NCBI GenBank assembly: GCA_029862045.1
Contig: JAOTYE010000014.1
Location: forward strand, 35,853-99,852
DNA from: Gammaproteobacteria bacterium
GTDB taxonomy: Bacteria > Pseudomonadota > Gammaproteobacteria > Steroidobacterales > Woeseiaceae
Length of the DNA: 64,000 nucleotides
Direction of reading: 5' to 3'
In this document: in pieces, positions 62,671 through 64,000 of the stretch
Layout: every line of letters begins with the position of its first letter
Numbering within the stretch: the stretch's first letter is position 1
Notes under the pieces: generated by a model
Databases searched by the model: none
What the model was told of the DNA's origin: nothing
Seen by the model: only the letters and a program-made list of their open reading frames with translations
Made by a program: the position numbers and the translations under genes

Positions 62671-64000
62671 TCAAAACCGATACTTCGCACCAATTTGTAA
62701 TTGTCGGGCCGTACCGTCAGAGCCGTCTTTGTTTTCGCGCTGACCCCAGAGAAATTCTGCTCCGACATCAACCCGCGTTACGGGTGACCAAAGCAAATTG
62801 ATGATTGCGCGGTCCGTTGTTGCGTATGCTAAATCGTCTTGAAAGTCCAGGTTTTCAACATCGACCCAGCTATAAGTCAATGTCGAGCGCAATGATTCTC
62901 GCCACCAGTGTTGATACGCCACATAGCCGCTAAAGATTCTTAGGGTTTCAAGTTCGCCAGTTAGCGGATTGAACTCGGCATCTTGTCCGCCCACTTCCTG
63001 AAGGTCGTTTATGTAGCGGCCAATGCCATCGCCGTAGTTAAGTTGAAACAGGATATTGTCTCGCTCATTCGAATATCCCAAACCGACCTTGCCACTCACC
63101 GAAAGGCCCCAGCCGCGCGTCGAGTCGGCTACTGAAGTGTCGAGATCCCATTTCGCCTCGATCTGCCGCAGCAGAAAGCTTGTCTTGACATGCCATTTGT
63201 CGGACCAGTTACGTCGCACGCTGGCGACGAAATCAGGATACTGGCTGACACCCTGACCGCCCGTAACATCCGGTGCCGGATCCTCAAGCCCGATCAGAAG
63301 ATCCAGGTCGCGGCCGAATTTTGGAAAATAGCGAAGTTGTGTTTGGCGTACCTGAATTCTGCCGTTGATCCCTTCGAAATCTATTTCTTCTGGCGTAGCC
63401 CGGTTATCAACCATGGTCGACCATGTCTTGCCCGCCAGAATTTGCCTGAACTGTCCAAAAGCATGCCGCAATCGATACGTGTCGCCGTTGCCTGCGAAAT
63501 CTCCTTCAACAAAGGCCCGCAGCGGTCCGTAGCTGGTCGAATCCCGTACCTCGATTCCCAAACGCGACTGGCGTGCCGACACTTTGACCTCGCTGTCGTT
63601 GAAATCGGCATTCGAGTCCCCAACCGGTATGAGTCCGGCCACGAATCGATCATCTGACCCAAGCGGGTCCAATGTGTAGGTCCCGCTCATCTTTACGAAG
63701 CCGCCGATCTTTATTGCCGCATCACTGTCCGGGATCGGTATGGACCCCGTGAAGTCGTCTCCAAAGCTGGTTGACTCTGGCTGTGCCGCTGCCAGTTCAT
63801 CAAGACCCATCGATTGTTGGGGTTGCGCCGCATTCTCCTGACTGGGACCCGCTGTCTGACTTGTGGCCAATCGGTCAAGCTGTACCTGAACGGACTGGAG
63901 CAGGGCGCGTTGTTTTGCAATTTCTTCTTGCTGAGTGTCAATCAGTTCTTGTTGTGCAGATAGCTGCAAATTCTGCTCTGCGAGTATTTCCCGCAACGCT
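62671..64000 (-). CDS. DcaP-like trimeric outer-membrane porin (5' end beyond window)
   Basis: At least 443 residues; the frame is still open at the window edge, so the start and signal peptide are outside. The visible N terminus is a coiled coil rich in glutamine (LQLSAQQELIDTQQEEIAKQ), typical of DcaP-type porins that trimerise through it. The barrel (about 90-441) includes DAAIKIGGFVKMSGTYTLDP, QSRLGIEVRDSTSYGPLRAF and FGQFRQILAGKTWSTMVD, ending in KYRF. DcaP channels take up negatively charged or dicarboxylate solutes in Acinetobacter. The stop overlaps the possible TTG start of the patatin gene (TTGA). Confidence 0.85.
   Translation of the reverse strand, partial: ALREILAEQNLQLSAQQELIDTQQEEIAKQRALLQSVQVQLDRLATSQTAGPSQENAAQPQQSMGLDELAAAQPESTSFGDDFTGSIPIPDSDAAIKIGGFVKMSGTYTLDPLGSDDRFVAGLIPVGDSNADFNDSEVKVSARQSRLGIEVRDSTSYGPLRAFVEGDFAGNGDTYRLRHAFGQFRQILAGKTWSTMVDNRATPEEIDFEGINGRIQVRQTQLRYFPKFGRDLDLLIGLEDPAPDVTGGQGVSQYPDFVASVRRNWSDKWHVKTSFLLRQIEAKWDLDTSVADSTRGWGLSVSGKVGLGYSNERDNILFQLNYGDGIGRYINDLQEVGGQDAEFNPLTGELETLRIFSGYVAYQHWWRESLRSTLTYSWVDVENLDFQDDLAYATTDRAIINLLWSPVTRVDVGAEFLWGQRENKDGSDGTARQLQIGAKYRF

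Noticed and set aside
1..64000. CRISPR array, prophage, integrase or transposase genes
   Set aside because: No regularly spaced repeats and no recognisable integrase, transposase or phage structural gene were seen on either strand. The only mobile-like signals are the tRNA-end repeats and palindromes.

Overview
The window reads as a chromosomal stretch of a free-living, aerobic, Gram-negative gammaproteobacterium, probably marine. Evidence includes a complete Mla lipid-transport operon with separate mlaA and bepA, a Kdo hydroxylase, a TonB-dependent receptor, a DcaP-like porin, a PutA without its DNA-binding domain, and the gammaproteobacterial order ffh-rpsP-rimM-trmD-rplS. A Woeseiales/Steroidobacterales/Chromatiales-like source fits, but the taxon is an inference. 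Coding density is very high. Many genes overlap by 1-4 bases (TGATG, ATGA), so most of the window is organised as translationally coupled operons.

Layout. 0-3.5 kb: ffh and the ribosomal operon. 3.6-8.4 kb: a four-component TRAP transporter (T, P, Q, M) followed by a periplasmic PQQ-type sugar dehydrogenase. 8.4-10.2 kb: long SppA, then a small array of hairpins. 10.4-17.3 kb: amino-acid catabolism (Tdh/Kbl for threonine, PutA for proline, SdaA for serine). 17.3-24.1 kb: SixA-like phosphatase and the SUF Fe-S operon (sufT-U-S-D-C-B plus an Rrf2 regulator, minus strand) with a palindromic operator upstream. 24.3-25.3 kb: class I fructose-bisphosphate aldolase. 25.3-30.6 kb: mlaFEDCB facing mlaA-bepA. 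30.7-32.9 kb: Bcp, a GcvR-like protein, DapA and a small BamC-like lipoprotein. 33.0-36.3 kb: tRNA-Ser(GGA) followed by an accessory zone with tRNA-end repeats, an SGNH hydrolase, a long palindrome and an amino-acid permease.

36.3-40.7 kb: a TonB-dependent receptor overlapping a TPR-sulfotransferase. 40.7-41.8 kb: bactofilin and a small lipoprotein. 41.8-51.2 kb, minus strand: the most distinctive locus. PEP mutase (with a fused nucleotidyltransferase domain), phosphonopyruvate decarboxylase, 2-aminoethylphosphonate (AEP) transaminase and a cytidylyltransferase-like protein should make and activate AEP. They are followed by a small membrane protein, a TagF-like polymer phosphotransferase, a YejM-like membrane protein and a divergent YidC paralogue. 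Together these suggest a pathway that decorates or builds a cell-surface polymer with a C-P bonded headgroup. A glycosyltransferase is divergent from it and a Kdo hydroxylase follows.

53.4-57.5 kb: cytochrome b, Rieske protein and an eight-haem cytochrome c with HEAT/TPR repeats, a likely non-canonical quinol-oxidising complex. 57.5-64 kb, minus strand: a CocE-type hydrolase of visibly lower GC, a CotH-kinase-like secreted protein, a patatin autotransporter and the 3' part of a DcaP-like porin gene.

Two well-recognised genes, rimM and mlaF, have no ATG/GTG/TTG that would yield a full-length product. Both offer a CTG with a suitable Shine-Dalgarno sequence at the expected place.
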